Source: Toxotes chatareus
Taxonomy: Eukaryota > Chordata > Actinopteri > Toxotidae
Reading direction: 5' to 3'
Length of the DNA stretch: 64,000 bases
NCBI GenBank assembly: GCA_016801885.1
Contig: JAFBJY010000295.1
Span: 144,035 to 208,034 of the forward strand
Numbering within the stretch: position 1 is the stretch's first letter; each line of letters opens with the position of its first letter. Shown piece after piece: positions 11,200-22,379 of this stretch. The position numbers and the translations under genes were made by a program. The notes below the pieces were generated by a model that ran no database searches, was not told the origin of the DNA, and saw only the letters and a program-made list of their open reading frames with translations.

Positions 11200-12235
11200 G
11201 AGCTCCGTGTCCAGCGGTTCATTTCCAGAAGAGAAAGCGCTGCAGATGAAGCCGAGCGGAGGAAGAAATCCCAGTGTGAACGCTGCTGATGAACACAAGA
11301 GCTGGAGACTCTGTCGCTGCTTCTTCTGCTGCTTTCACACGGACATTAGCGACCCCTACCGGAACTGTTATCCAGAGAGGAAGAGACTGTGTCTGTGTGT
11401 GAGTCCTCTGTCTCTGTCTCTGTGTGTGTGCTCAGTATGTTGCTACTAAAGCAGCGTTTCATGGTTCAGGACTGACAGCAGGACTAATCTGGACAAGTCC
11501 AACTCATTTTATTCAGCACCACAACCATGATTTGTCACATGGAGTGAAGTGAAGCCAGTGAAGAGGAGGGGGAATGGGAGGAGGAAGCAACACAAAGTGT
11601 TTGCTGGTCTCTGATGGGATCTTAGCCAGCAGTTTGTCTCTGTGTTATTCTGTCTCTGCACCGTTAAACATTCATACACAGGTGGACAGTCACAGTGGAC
11701 ATTGTCTAATGTCCAGAGGAAAAAAAAAGTTCTTTTATCACATATTAAAGCTGTGTGATGTTCACTGACACTGACCATGTGTAGTTTAAATACATGTGTG
11801 CATGTCTTCCATGTCTCCCTTAAGACAGAAGATGAACTGATTAATGCAGGAAACAACATGAGTCAGACTCAAGTATCTGCCTTTATAATTCTAAATGAGC
11901 TGAGGACAAAAGGTGAAGACAACAGCTCATATGGAAAATTGGCACATTAAGAAAACATTTATTATTTGTGTGAATAACATTAGTGCATATTTTCCACTTT
12001 TGATATATGATGGTATTATAAAAATATATATGTCTTTTCAGTCTAAAATCCTTCTAGTGTATCTACAGGAGCTGATTAGTCCCATATATACAGTGGTGTT
12101 CCAGTATATGTCAGAGGTCAAAGTGAAGACAGTCTAGTTGGTCTCATTGGATAAAGCCAGTTATCTGTGTGCAAACAAGCGTGACAGCAGATTTATTCCA
12201 CTTAGTTCTGTCAGAGCCACTGAAGCTGTTTCTTT
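11200..12235 (+). repeat. Segment B, copy 1 (B1)
   Basis: Nearly identical to 40087-41090 and, in part, to the reverse complement of 62978-63485. It lacks the left half of B2, where the divergent exon lies. It contains the candidate exon at 11246-11398. The match to B2 ends where a LINE tail begins in B2. Confidence 0.9.
11246..11398 (+). CDS. Candidate first exon, 51-codon cysteine-rich N-terminus
   Basis: The frame starts at ATG (MKPSGGRNPSVNAADEHKSW) and continues through a cysteine/aromatic cluster RLCRCFFCCFH, then DPYRNCYPERKRLCLC. It runs into a consensus splice donor, TGT|GTGAGT, at 11399. The same 153-bp frame with the same donor is kept in B2 (40131-40283). In B3 (63282-63434, - strand) the frame is intact but the donor is lost. 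I do not recognise the protein. The CRCFFCC cluster could be a palmitoylated or membrane-proximal segment (inference). No downstream exon was found in the window. In B1 the promoter side is truncated at about 11200, so this copy is probably inactive. Confidence 0.45.
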
Positions 12236-13810
12236 ACTTTTTATTCTTCCCTCGAGCTGCAGTGAGAACATCTACAGAAGAAACATTATTATTATTATTT
12301 ACTGTCCAACACAGTAAAGTGTAAATGATGGACATTTACTCAACACAACTTTTTATTTCCACTGTCACAGGATAGAAAGAACAAAGAACTTCACTAAGAG
12401 CCTTGTTTCATAATTCATTTCCAGCCCACAGTGTTTCTGTCCTCCAGCAAACCTTTGGATGTCAGTGTGTCAAGCTGATGTTGGTGAATCTGAGGCTGTG
12501 TTGACTGAGAGAAGAAGCTGTGAGATCTTTTAGACCCTGAGGACTCACTCTGGACTGATTTGATAGATGCTCCACAAATAAAAGTGCTTCTCCACTCAAC
12601 TAACTACTACTCCTCATAGGGACTGTCTGCAGGAACTGAAGCTGCTTTTGGTCAAAGAGATATTCATGTGTTCACTGTTCACTCAGGACCATTCAGCTGG
12701 GTTGGTGAATTCAGCACCAAGGACAGCAGCAGCTGAACTGTACACAACTACTAACAGATAGAAGGAGTGTGTACAACATTCATGTTAATGTATCTGCTGA
12801 AATCCTGTTGGAAGTAGCATAAAGTGTCCTCCAGGCTGATGGCAGTAACCTGCTGCAATTAGCCAATAATGAGCCCATTAGCCTCTATAATGAAGTTCAC
12901 ACATTATTTTTTGCAACACAGGATGAAGACAATTAGTTTTAAAAAGAATCATTTGAAGGTTTATGAGAGTTGCTACTTTATTTTTAATCCTGTTGCTGTA
13001 GATTTTCCTCAACTCCAAACAATGTGGACTGTGAAGTGAAGCATTAACAAGCTCTCAGTCAGCACCATGGAAAGAGGCAGAGACGACTGCTGTTCTCTCT
13101 ACAGTACAAAACAATTACCACTGTTTACACTTTTTATTTTTCTCATATGGTTCCATTTTTTCAGTGTTACTTCAAATTGATGAAATCACAGTTGTACAGT
13201 CATCTCTTTATCATCTCTTATTTCCATCCTATCCTTTTTTTCCCCAGATCCCAAGTCCAGTTCTCCACTGACTCTACTGTTGCAGGGTGTAGACAGATAT
13301 ATTCCTCCTTTTGTCCACATGCTGCAGGTCAGCTGCTACTTTTCACCTGCTAGAGTGGAGCTTCAGTGTGATGGTGTAATGCATTCACACATGGTTCACA
13401 CTGTAAATGTGTGAACCCTGGTCCATTAGTGAATTTGCTGTTGGGATGATCAGAGGGTTTGTAGAGTTATTATGGTTCTTCCTCTTTGCATCATGATTTT
13501 CCACAGACTCTTGTCAGTTACAAAACAAGTAAAAAGTCTGAAAGTGCCAACGTGACTTTCCATCCATCCAGTATCAGGATACAGTTGAGAAAAGATGTGT
13601 ATTGATTTAAGCTCTGAATCTGACAGCACATTACACAGCTCTCTCTCCACTCTGAGCTGTGACCTCCAGCAGTGGATGATTCACAGTAAAGTTGCAGACA
13701 CTCTGTGATACTTGTTCTCTGCTGCTAATGATTCTTGGAGCTCTACTTTCCTCTGCTGTTGGTCTCTGTCCTGAATAAAGAGCTCCTCCGCCTATTTCTG
13801 CTGACTCCAT
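12236..13810. other. No recognised gene
   Basis: Non-coding in appearance. It holds a short (ATT)n run near 12285-12300 and the inverted partner of the 8225-8333 repeat at 12665-12765. Short frames, for example 13147-13353 and 13631-13825, resemble nothing known. Confidence 0.4.
12665..12765 (-). repeat. Inverted partner of 8225-8333 repeat
   Basis: The reverse complement of about 90-100 bp at 8225-8333; both ends diverge abruptly into unrelated flanks. Confidence 0.7.
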
Positions 13811-14440
13811 CCCAGTGGTTTTCATTGTTTCATCATGTAAAACCCGTGAAAGTTTCCCTCATTTACCTGGTTTTAATAACATGTTGCCTCTGACTGAGAG
13901 CCAAGCGACTGTAGAGCAGAGCATCACTTTCTGGTTCAGATCCAGTTTAAAGTGTGTTGGTCTCTGTCACTGGGCCTTTACTCCACAGAGAGAACTGGGT
14001 CTCATCATTAATGGAAACAATCCTAAATATCCTGGCAGAGAGAGAAGTGAGTCTCCATCTTCTCTGTCCACTTCACTTATTCTCCTTTACAGGAGTTCAC
14101 TCTGCTGTGAACAGAGACACCAGCTGCAGTGTCTGTTCATAGAAGAGTTAGAGGAGGAAGAAAGATGATCCACAGCCAGTCAACACAGAATAATGGGATC
14201 TTTGTAGGGACTGTTGGTGTCAGTGTTCAATCATCTGGAACAACAACAACAAATCAGAAAAAAAAAAAACATCCTCTGAGGTGATGGATCATCAGTTCAA
14301 AGCTGCAATTAGGAATAAATGTCACAATAAAAACAAATGTGTACAGTGATTGGTGAGATCTGAAAAGACAAAATGAATATCACTGTACTGTCAACTTTCA
14401 AACATGCTGTTTCATTAGCCAGCTGTCTCTTTGAAAATTG
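13811..14440. other. Unassigned stretch with a 117-codon frame
   Basis: A + strand frame (13815-14168) has no recognisable domain, lacks splice context and is probably chance. A poly-A run lies near 14260. Confidence 0.3.
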
Positions 14441-16365
14441 AATCGAAGGCAACTGGACATATGTTTGTCTGGGAAGACGTTTCGCCTCTTATCCAAGGGG
14501 CTTCATCAGTTCATACGCATCGGTCCATCTAGTCCGCACTAGTCTGACCAAGAAAGTGGAGCAAGACCCAGGTATTTAACCTGTTGTGGGTGGGACCACC
14601 AAAGTACCTGTGAAAGTACTGGTTTCACCTGACCATTGTTATGGTCCCCAGTGAAAGACAGTCGTCAGGCTCATGTGACCTAGTTTGTGTCTCATGTGAA
14701 CGACAGTTGTTAGGGTCAGGTGAGTCCCTGGTGGATGACGCTCGTTGAGAGTCGTCTGAGGTTAAGTTGTTTACTCTCCTGGGTACATATGAAAGGGTTA
14801 CATTGTAAATGGGGGATAGGTGGTGTCGCAGACCCCCTCCTCTGTTTAGTGATGGTTTTTCCACTTTCACATAGATGGCTTCTTTGACTCCTCTCTCAAA
14901 CCATCTGTCCTCCCTGTCCAGGATTTTGACATTGCTGTCTTCAAAGGAGTGTGCTTTTTCCTTTAGATGTGAGTAGACAGCTGAGACTGGACCCGAGGAG
15001 TTAGCCCTTCTGTGTTGGGCCACGCGTTTGTTCAAAGGTTGTTTAGTTTCCCCAATATATAGGTCCTTGCATTCCTCACTGCATTTGACCGCATATATTA
15101 GGTTGCTTTTATGATTGTGTGGTATCTTGTCTTTGGGGTGTACCAGTTTCTGTCTGAGGGTGTTACTGGGTTTGAAACATACAGGAATTTGGTGTTTGAG
15201 ACCCCAGACACGTATGGAATGACAATGTTTTTGCGTTTATCTTCCATTTTCTCAGCATCCTCCCTGTTGGTATTCTTTCCAGAGCGTGTGGTTTTGCTAA
15301 AAGACCAACTCGGATAGCCACAAGTTTTCAGAGCTCCCTTTATATGCTTATGTTCTTCTGCTTGGGCCCGAGTGGAGGTTGGTATGTTGTCAGCCCTGTG
15401 TTGCAAGGTTCTGATAACTCCCAGTTTGTGCTCCAGTGGATGATGTGAGTCAAAAAGCAGGTATTGATCGGTGTGTGTGGGTTTCCTGTATACCCCAATG
15501 TGGAGGCTCCTGTCCTCAGCAAGGTGAACGTCACAGTCTAGGAATGGTAGGTGGTTGTCTTTGACATCTTCTCTTGTGAATTTGATGTTTTGTCCACAGA
15601 GTTGATGTGTTCAGTGAAAGCTTGTAAATCTTGGGTTTTGATTTTTACCCATGTGTCATCCACATACCTAAACCAGTGACTTGGAGGTGTACCTTTGAAT
15701 GAGTTAAGGGCCTTTTGTTCTACCATTTCCATGTATAGATTAGCCACAATGGGGGACACTGGTGAGCCCATAGCACAGCCGTGTTTTTGTCTGTAAAATT
15801 GGTTGTTAAACTGGAAATATGTGGAGTTGAGGCACAAATCCAGTAACTGGCAGATCTGGTCTGGTGTGAGATTGGTTCTGTGTGTTATCTTGTTTCAAGT
15901 GATTCCTCACTGTTTCCACCGCCTCCTTAGTTGGAATGCAAGTGAATAAGGAGGTCACGTCATATGACACCATGGTTTCTTCTTGTGCCATTTTCAAACC
16001 TTTGATTTTGTTCACAAAGTCTAATGAGTTGTGAACATGATGTGGTGTGTTTCCAACCAGGGGGGCTAAGATGTTGGCTACATGCTTAGCGATATTGTAG
16101 GTTACTGAATTGATGCTGCTAACAATAGGTCTGAGTGGTGTCCCTTCCTTATGGACTTTGGGGAGTCCATATAGGCATGGAATGGTATCCTGAGGGTAGA
16201 GGCGGAGGTACTGAGGTCGGTCAATTACTCCATCTTGTTGTAATTTTTGGAGACATTCAATGACCTTCCTTTTGTAACCACTGGAAGGATCTCTCCTTCT
16301 GCACCCCCACACCATGAGCTGATCTCTTAGGTCAGGACTTTCTAAATGTACCTCGGACATGTTTT
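14440..16365 (-). mobile_element. Penelope-like element, 5'-truncated
   Basis: The element runs leftwards. It starts inside the reverse transcriptase at 16365 and ends with the sequence GAAGACGTTTCGCCTCTTAT on the + strand near 14476, a terminal-repeat hallmark of these elements. The order RT then GIY-YIG endonuclease is diagnostic of Penelope-like elements (Neptune/Poseidon types of fish). The right boundary abuts a LINE C-terminal fragment on the other strand. Confidence 0.9.
14625..16360 (-). pseudogene. Penelope-like reverse transcriptase/GIY-YIG protein, frameshifted
   Basis: Blocks in order: PCLYGLPKVHKEGTPLRPIV (template-binding region, near 16150-16210); VSYDVTSLFTCIPT (RT motif A, near 15955); QKHGCAMGSPVSPIVANLY (motif B, near 15760); WFRYVDDTW (catalytic YVDD, near 15665); IGVYRKPTHTDQY (near 15480); CKDLYIGETKQPLNKRV (GIY-YIG endonuclease start, near 15050); and a C-terminal EAIYVKVEKPSLNRGGGLRH. 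At least three frameshifts (near 15890, 15595 and 15110) and the missing N-terminus make it non-functional. Intact copies reverse-transcribe at nicks made by the GIY-YIG domain. Confidence 0.9.
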
Positions 16366-16371
16366 AAGACT

Positions 16372-16510
16372 CAGGAAGATTGTGCTTTCCAGTTTGCAGC
16401 CTCTAAACTTTGGAATAATCTCCCAGTAAGTCTGAGGTGTGTGGACTCTGTGGACTCTTTCACAAAGCAGATACAAATCCATCTGTTCAGACAGGTTTTT
16501 AGGTAACGTA
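16372..16510 (+). mobile_element. LINE C-terminal fragment
   Basis: The + strand reads FQFAASKLWNNLPVSLR, then FTKQIQIHLFRQVF, followed by a stop. This is the usual C-terminal tail of fish L2/Rex1-type LINE polyproteins. Only this ~45-codon end and perhaps its 3' UTR (to about 16600) remain. It abuts the Penelope truncation point. Confidence 0.65.
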
Positions 16511-16599
16511 GTATTTTATGTTTACACTTGTGTTCTATATCTGCTCCTCTCTTGTATTTCATCTTTTTCTAATTGTTTTATTTATTTGTTTTCTCTCTT

Positions 16600-17335
16600 T
16601 GACTGAAGCAGTGTGTGACTAGATTACAGCCTTTATGGAGGCAGAGTGATGAGTCTGGGAGCCTGTGGTTTGGCTGCAGCTCATGTGATTGTGTTTTAAC
16701 TGAAGATATTATCAGAAAATGAGTTAACATCCACATTAGTTTAACAGCAGAAGCTGTGAAAGAAATCTCTTATCAAGCTCACACTGTAAAGTGGGTTAAA
16801 ACACTCACACAACATTAATCCTGATGAATTTTCTACATTTAAAAGTCACTTTTTGCCTTCAGTTGTTTGATGGCAAATCTGTGTTTGACAAAATCCTTTC
16901 AGCAATGTTTTTCCTCAGCTGAGAGACTGGAGGTGTGGACAGTAACTTGTTTGTGTCTCTTGATGAAAACACACATTTGATGTGTGGAATGAAGGTTTTC
17001 CTCCAACAGAATGGATTTATTGTAGTGGACAAAGAGGAGGGTCAGTTCAGTTCTCTGTCACAGTTCAGCAGGTTTAACAGCTCCCTCCTTTCTGTCACCT
17101 CTCAGCTGGAAGAGTCTCTGTTTGTCTGCTGGAGAAAGCAGAGCAGTGGATTAGACTGTGCTGTGCAGCAGAGTGTGTTTCTGTGACACACTGTTGTAGT
17201 AAAGACTGAGTTCTTTGGAAAAAGGCAGATATCGATGTCCATGTCTCTTGTTTTCATTGTCACACTGAAATATTTCTTCAGGATGTTGTAATCTCTGGTT
17301 ATTAGTCAGTCACTTAGTTTTATAGCCAGTTTATC
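16600..17335. other. No recognised gene
   Basis: An 83-codon frame at 16935-17186 lacks recognisable motifs. Nothing else stands out before segment C1. Confidence 0.35.
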
Positions 17336-17699
17336 ACTCTGCAGTTTAATCAACACTGAGCTTTATCCACCTGCTCACATCAAACATTTTCATTAACAGG
17401 AGTATTAACACTACTGTGAACTGACAACATGGTGTGGAGAGAAGAAGTGCTGTTAATACACTGCAGGCTGAGGGTGTGGCTGATGAGGTGATTGCAGACA
17501 GGTGAGCAGGAGCTCTGGAGGGAAACCCAAAGTAAGTCAGCCACACCCAGGCCTACACACACACAGACAAGAACACAGACAAACAGGGGACAAACAAGAA
17601 ACACTAGGGAGGTTCTCCCAGAAACACGAGGAAGGAGGGAGAGACTGTCGGCTCCTAACATGACTTTGTACCACGCTCTCCACTAAAAGATGGAGAAGA

Positions 17700-17912
17700 G
17701 AGAAGTTTCTGTGCTGTATTTTTTCATCCTATTGTTAAGTGACAAAAGCAAATAAATTTCAAATAGATAATTAACCAAATGTGAATCAGGCCCATTTTCA
17801 CTCTATACTGACTGATTAACAAAATGGTGATTTTATCTATTTAAAATTAAATCTACAACAGTGAAGTCTGCAAAAACTGAAGGGGTCTGAATACTTCCTG
17901 TAGCCACTGTAT
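17700..17912 (-). mobile_element. Tc1/mariner-type terminal remnant (in C1)
   Basis: The end CTGAAGGGGTCTGAATACTT with CTGTAGCCACTGTATG looks like the terminal inverted repeat of a mariner/Tc1 family element. No transposase remains. The same remnant sits in C2 near 44580-44797, so it predates the segment duplication. Confidence 0.55.
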
Positions 17913-18382
17913 GTCACTCGCCCTAAGAGCAGTGTTTCATCTGCTGCTTCCTCTTCACATCCCACTGGCTGAAGCTCACAGCTGTTTAATGTCAGTGTAA
18001 CTGAATCACTTCATTTAACAAGTGGAGAGTTTGTCAGGCAGCTACACTGAACCACACATAAAGTCTAGTTTACTGAGTCCTGTTCATGGCCAGAAATCTG
18101 ATTTCCAGCTTCATGACCTAAGTATGTGTGATGTGTTTCTTTGGTGAAATACCATAGAAATAACTGCCACTGCTTATCAAGCTTTATTTAAGAGGCCAGA
18201 ACAGAGAGAGGAGGAGTGTGAGAGAGAGAACAACTCACTTACTTTGGAAAGTGTCACTAAAATATATAATTTCTTATCTAAATGGATTAATACTTTTCTT
18301 CTTCTTTTTTCTGTTAAATGTTTGTCATTGTGTAGCTGTTGATTTAAAGTGCAGGTGTTTCACCTGCTTGGAAATTAAATTA

Positions 18383-18445
18383 AATTCCCTTTGATTCAAT
18401 GTTGTACAACAACATAACATTGAATCAAAGGGAATTTGATTCAAT
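18383..18445. repeat. AT-rich perfect hairpin
   Basis: The arm AATTCCCTTTGATTCAATGT and its reverse complement ACATTGAATCAAAGGGAATT flank a short loop (TGTACAACAACATA). The stem extends imperfectly on both sides through AAATTAAATTA. In C2 (45396-45450) the left arm has lost the CCCTTTGA portion, so the stem is shorter there. Confidence 0.75.
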
Positions 18446-18919
18446 TTAATTTCTTTTAACACTCGCAAACAGAAAAAAGTCCCTTTAATGAAAAAGTTAA
18501 ACAGATCTCAATAATGTGATCTGAATTCATTATTAATATAAAACACAAAACATTCAGGACACATCTAAATCATCAGTGGTGAAGCCAGCTGGTTTGAAAA
18601 GTCCCATAATTAGATAAATGGAGATCACCTGTGTGCAGCCAAGGGCTTTCAGGTGATTGTAGTATAAATACACCTGCATCTGGAGGATCCAGCTTTTGGT
18701 GAGTGAGCAGAGAAACTCTCCACCATGAAGACAGAACAACACTGAGTGTCTCTGAGAAGATGGGATTGAAAAGCAGAAATTAGTGGCTGGATACAAGAGA
18801 ATTTCCAAGTCACTGAACTTCCCTTGAAGAACAGTTAAACCAATCACTATGAAATAGAAGGAGTTTGACATGGTGAATGATGTATGTCTGTCTGGAGCAG
18901 GCAGTTCTAAAAAACTGAC

Positions 18920-19246
18920 ATGTCAGAGAAGAAAACTCGAGCAGCTCCAAACAGTTTCACACCATGTTTGTACTTTCACACTCTGATATTAGCTTTGGTT
19001 TTCTCTCTCTGTCTCGTCCTTTTAACAACCTCCTGCAGCAGGAGTCACATTGAACCTGTCACATCTGATGACTCTTCACTTGTTCATAGACACCAGAAAA
19101 TAATGAAGGTAATGTGGTTCAGTGCTGAGCCTGATAAACTAAAAGGGTTGCATTCCAGAATAAAGCAGTTCAATATTATTTGGAGGTTAAAGCATCAGAG
19201 GTTGAATGAGGTTTGGTACAACAAAAAATATCAGAATCTCTCCTGA
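18920..19246 (+). CDS. Leader-like frame in C1, unidentified
   Basis: ATG at 18920 opens a frame with a polar start (MSEKKTRAAPNSFTPC) and a strong hydrophobic stretch (LILALVFSLCLVLLTTSC) that could be a signal peptide or membrane segment. It is followed by SRSHIEPVTSDDSSLVH. The leader loosely recalls butyrophilin-like immune receptor leaders, but no Ig exon was found. In C2 one T is missing from the pyrimidine run, which shifts the frame inside the hydrophobic segment. Function unknown; it may be a remnant exon. Confidence 0.25.
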   Translation: MSEKKTRAAPNSFTPCLYFHTLILALVFSLCLVLLTTSCSRSHIEPVTSDDSSLVHRHQKIMKVMWFSAEPDKLKGLHSRIKQFNIIWRLKHQRLNEVWYNKKYQNLS

Positions 19247-19370
19247 CTGACAGCAGCAGGTCTGACATATGGAGGGGAGATGATCTCAGGCAGAGATTTT
19301 ATTGATAAGGGAGATAAAAATGTGAACAGGTGGATTAACCAGAGGATCTCACAGTCTTCTCTGTGTATCA

Positions 19371-20279
19371 GATCATCTATGGTGTCATGTACTTCAGGAA
19401 ATGATTTAGTGTTTCAGAGAGTTGTTCCTTTGGAAACATGGAGTCAAGAAAATCAGTTCTGAATCTGACCCTCTGAAGTCCAGAGATAAATCTCTGTCAA
19501 GTGGAGTTAACCAAGCCTTCAAGCCTTTGTCCTCAGGATGCTGACCACTGTCATTATCTCCTTTCTGTTCTGACTTTATTACTTTTTTTCTTAAAATAAA
19601 ATCCTAACCATCCAAAAATATGAAAGGAAAAAAATCAATATAGATCTGCCACATATACTTTTAGCATAAGCTGATTCCAACAAAGCTCTTCAGATTCAAA
19701 AAGATCATCATTCCTGATACAGACAAACATCCAACATGGAGACTGAAAAGATTTACAATATACTTCACACAACTATAAATGTTTGAAATATTATCAATTT
19801 CTTGAGATTTATTTTGTCAATAACTTTAAAAAGACTTGTTTAAAAAGACTTGTACTGAATATGAGATTTAAAAACCATTCTGAAAGTTAAAATAAATAAT
19901 CTCATGATTCAAACTAATATTCACTGAGATACTTTAGCATTTGGTCAGATTATTAGGAGGTGGTGATGCCTGGAGGAGGGGCTTCTTCTAATCTCCCTGC
20001 CACACTTCATTTGCCCTCTAATGAACATTAATCCAAAAGAGTAAAAGCAGCTCAGAACCAAATGAAGCATTTAGTTTGGCTCAATTCAAATTTTCTGTGA
20101 GACAAGAAAGTTCATAACATTAAAGTCTTTACATGTGGAATAATAACCTCAGCTCATCGTTATGAAATATGGTTTGTTCACATACAGTGACTTCAGAAAG
20201 TAGATCAGTTTTTTTTTTTTTAACACATTTTCAAATGAACCTTTTGTAATTTCTCATTATGTCTCACCCTCCACCTCTG

Positions 20280-20280
<1 letters not shown>
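19371..20280. other. No recognised gene; short Tc1-like end
   Basis: Mostly featureless AT-rich sequence. Near 20183-20265, CAGTGACTTCAGAAAGTAGA plus a T run and CATTATGTCTCA resemble the end of a Tc1/mariner-derived element. Confidence 0.35.

Positions 20281-20342
<62 letters not shown>
20281..20342 (+). repeat. (CT)n microsatellite
   Basis: An almost uninterrupted CT run of about 60 bp. Confidence 0.97.
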
Positions 20343-20345
<3 letters not shown>

Positions 20346-20684
20346 AGTCATGTGTTAGACACAAATACTTAAACAGACACACACTGACTGCTGAAAATAT
20401 ATCTTATCACTTACTGATGTCAACATCCATCAGAGAGACTCGTGTGTCATATATTTCCTCAGTTATCAGTCGAGCATGTCATTAAAACAACAAGTGACCA
20501 TGGCAAATTCATTCAGCAGCCATAGTGGATTCCTGTTAAATCAGAGCATCAGCCTCATATTCTGGACTCCACTTTCCATGTAACTGAAACCCAGAGTAGT
20601 AAAAGTAGAGAGGAGAGATGTGTGTGTGTCAGAAAATCTTGATCTTGTGTGCTTAAATATCACATCAAGTTAACAAACATCATC

Positions 20685-20998
20685 TGAACAAAACATCCCA
20701 CAAAATGAACTAGACACTGACATGAACTACTAACATGTATTGACTTACTGAAAACCTTGAAGCTGATCTGGACTTTCCTGTAGTTTCCTCTTGTCCTTGT
20801 AACAGCAGTAGCTCCTCCCTTCCTTGTCAATAATTGTGCAGAAATATCTGAGTGCTTCTTTCTTCCTAAATCATGAGCAAGTCCTGTCCAGTCCAACTGT
20901 TTCTGCTCCTGTTTGACTTCTGAACTTGTCTCTGGCTGTGTGTCCACTTACTGCAGCCTGTGACATCAGACTGTAGAATGTTGATACATCAAAGGCAT
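20685..20998 (-). repeat. Dispersed repeat A, copy 2 (core form)
   Basis: Holds the ~300-bp core with the frame intact (DTQPETSSEVKQEQKQLDW onward). After the shared CAGTGTCTAG the flank differs from the long copies. A short CA and GATA microsatellite adjoins its 5' edge at 21010-21060. Confidence 0.85.
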
Positions 20999-21060
20999 CA
21001 AAGGACAAACACACACACACCTGCAGATAGATAGATAAACGCTAAACGCTCTAATAGATG

Positions 21061-21337
21061 GATAGATACATAGACACATAGACAGACACTGCTCACTCTG
21101 AGACTCACTCTCACAGCGAATTAGTTAGCTCATGTGCTAAAAATGCAGAGTGTTGTTCCACCAGGGCTGAAGTGAAATCAAGTTTCCTCAGAGTCAATCT
21201 CATGTATCAGCTCATGTATCAATGATCTTCAACAAGGTTTAACTGACACTTCATCAATGTCATGAACCAGCTCAGAGTTCACAGCTAAAAGAAGAGAGAT
21301 CACACAAACAGAATGGTGGATAATCAATTACATTTAT
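21061..21337. other. No recognised feature; left flank of Helitron
   Basis: Between repeat A copy 2 and the truncated Helitron helicase. I searched by eye for a Helitron 3' hairpin plus CTRR end on the - strand and could not identify one. Confidence 0.35.
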
Positions 21338-22140
21338 TTAAAGTAGAGAAAAACATATTGCAAAGTATTGGAAGCTTTGGCATGATGCCCTTCTAATAGC
21401 TTCAGTTCTTTTGTCATTAACAGAGTCTCTCGCCTCTACAACAACATATTCTGGGCAGGACTTCAACAACTGTTGATTATTATGCTCATTTAATTCTTGA
21501 TTTGTAGCAAAAATATGTAAGACAGAGCCGACCTCACCAGTTTCACAACTCTTTAACAACTGCACGTCACTGTCCAGCATCACTGTTCCCTTTGAACACT
21601 TTCTAACCCTATTTAACAGCTGTGCAAAAACACAATCTTTTTGCTGCATTATTTCCTTTAATTCTACCACCTTAAATACATTTGTCCATAATGTCTTTCT
21701 AACATCATCTACATACAGTGGCTTCCCTTTAACAGGAGGCGGTTAGAAAAAAATCAGCAACCACACTAACATTTCCAAAGGGTGACAGGTCACCACTTTG
21801 TTTAATTCGCTGCAACCTCCCGTGAATATATGCTAACAAACTGTGATCTATCATAGAAATTTCATCTATAATCACAAGCTGTAGATCACGATATCTGGCA
21901 CGAAGAGAATTTAACTTCTCTTCACCCAAAGGAGCAAACGGCAGCTTAACATTCCTCCATATACTAAGGGTGGTGTGAATGGTTGTTTCAAATTATAAGC
22001 AGGAATCCCTGTAGGAGCAGTCAGTAAGACACAAACAGAGTCAGGATGGGTACATGTCACTGACAACAATCTCACTGACTCATACTGAATCACCCTTATC
22101 AAATGACTTTTACCAGTACCTGCACCACCAGTAATAAAAA
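21338..22140 (-). pseudogene. Helitron PIF1-like helicase domain, broken
   Basis: Motifs in order on the - strand: Walker A GGAGTGKS (about 22106-22129); VLLTAPTGIPAYNL (motif Ia, near 22000); LVIIDEISMID (Walker B, near 21860); FGNVSVVADFF (near 21760, where the expected GD..QLPP is corrupted); and ATNQELNEHNNQQLL (near 21490). The frame is interrupted near 21950 and 21740 and the C-terminal helicase motifs are missing beyond 21338. In active Helitrons this 5'-3' helicase unwinds the donor strand during rolling-circle transposition. Confidence 0.85.
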
Positions 22141-22379
22141 AACATGCAACGGTGCAGGATTTTTACCATTAACCTTCTCTAAACACCACTGTCTAATTTG
22201 GTAGAAAACAAAAACTGTGCCTCATTAAGAGACTGAACAAGAGCTAAACACAGACTGTGTTCTTTCCTTTAACTCATCTATGCTCTCTAAACGATCTAAT
22301 TCCTGCTGTGGACAGAGCTCACACTAAAAATCTTCTACAACACCATCACAATCTATGCTACTCTGAATGTTTTCTCAAT

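Larger units (their letters stand above)
17335..19370 (+). repeat. Segment C, copy 1 (C1)
   Basis: The segment is closely matched by 44210-46430. The match starts near CACTGAGCTTTATCCACCTG and ends at CCAGAGGATCTCA. Within it lie a mariner/Tc1-type terminal remnant, an AT-rich hairpin (complete only here) and a short leader-like frame. About 55 bp of its left edge also appear at 35281-35336. C2 differs by two insertions and several point changes. Confidence 0.9.

Noticed and set aside
13815..14168. 117-codon + strand open frame
   Set aside because: No recognisable motif, no splice context and no conservation between duplicated segments; likely chance.
17380..17661. Possible membrane protein on the - strand in C1 (also in C2)
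   Set aside because: The hydrophobic run comes from an ACACAGACAAGAACACAGAC-type simple repeat; a different repeat number in C2 changes the length freely.
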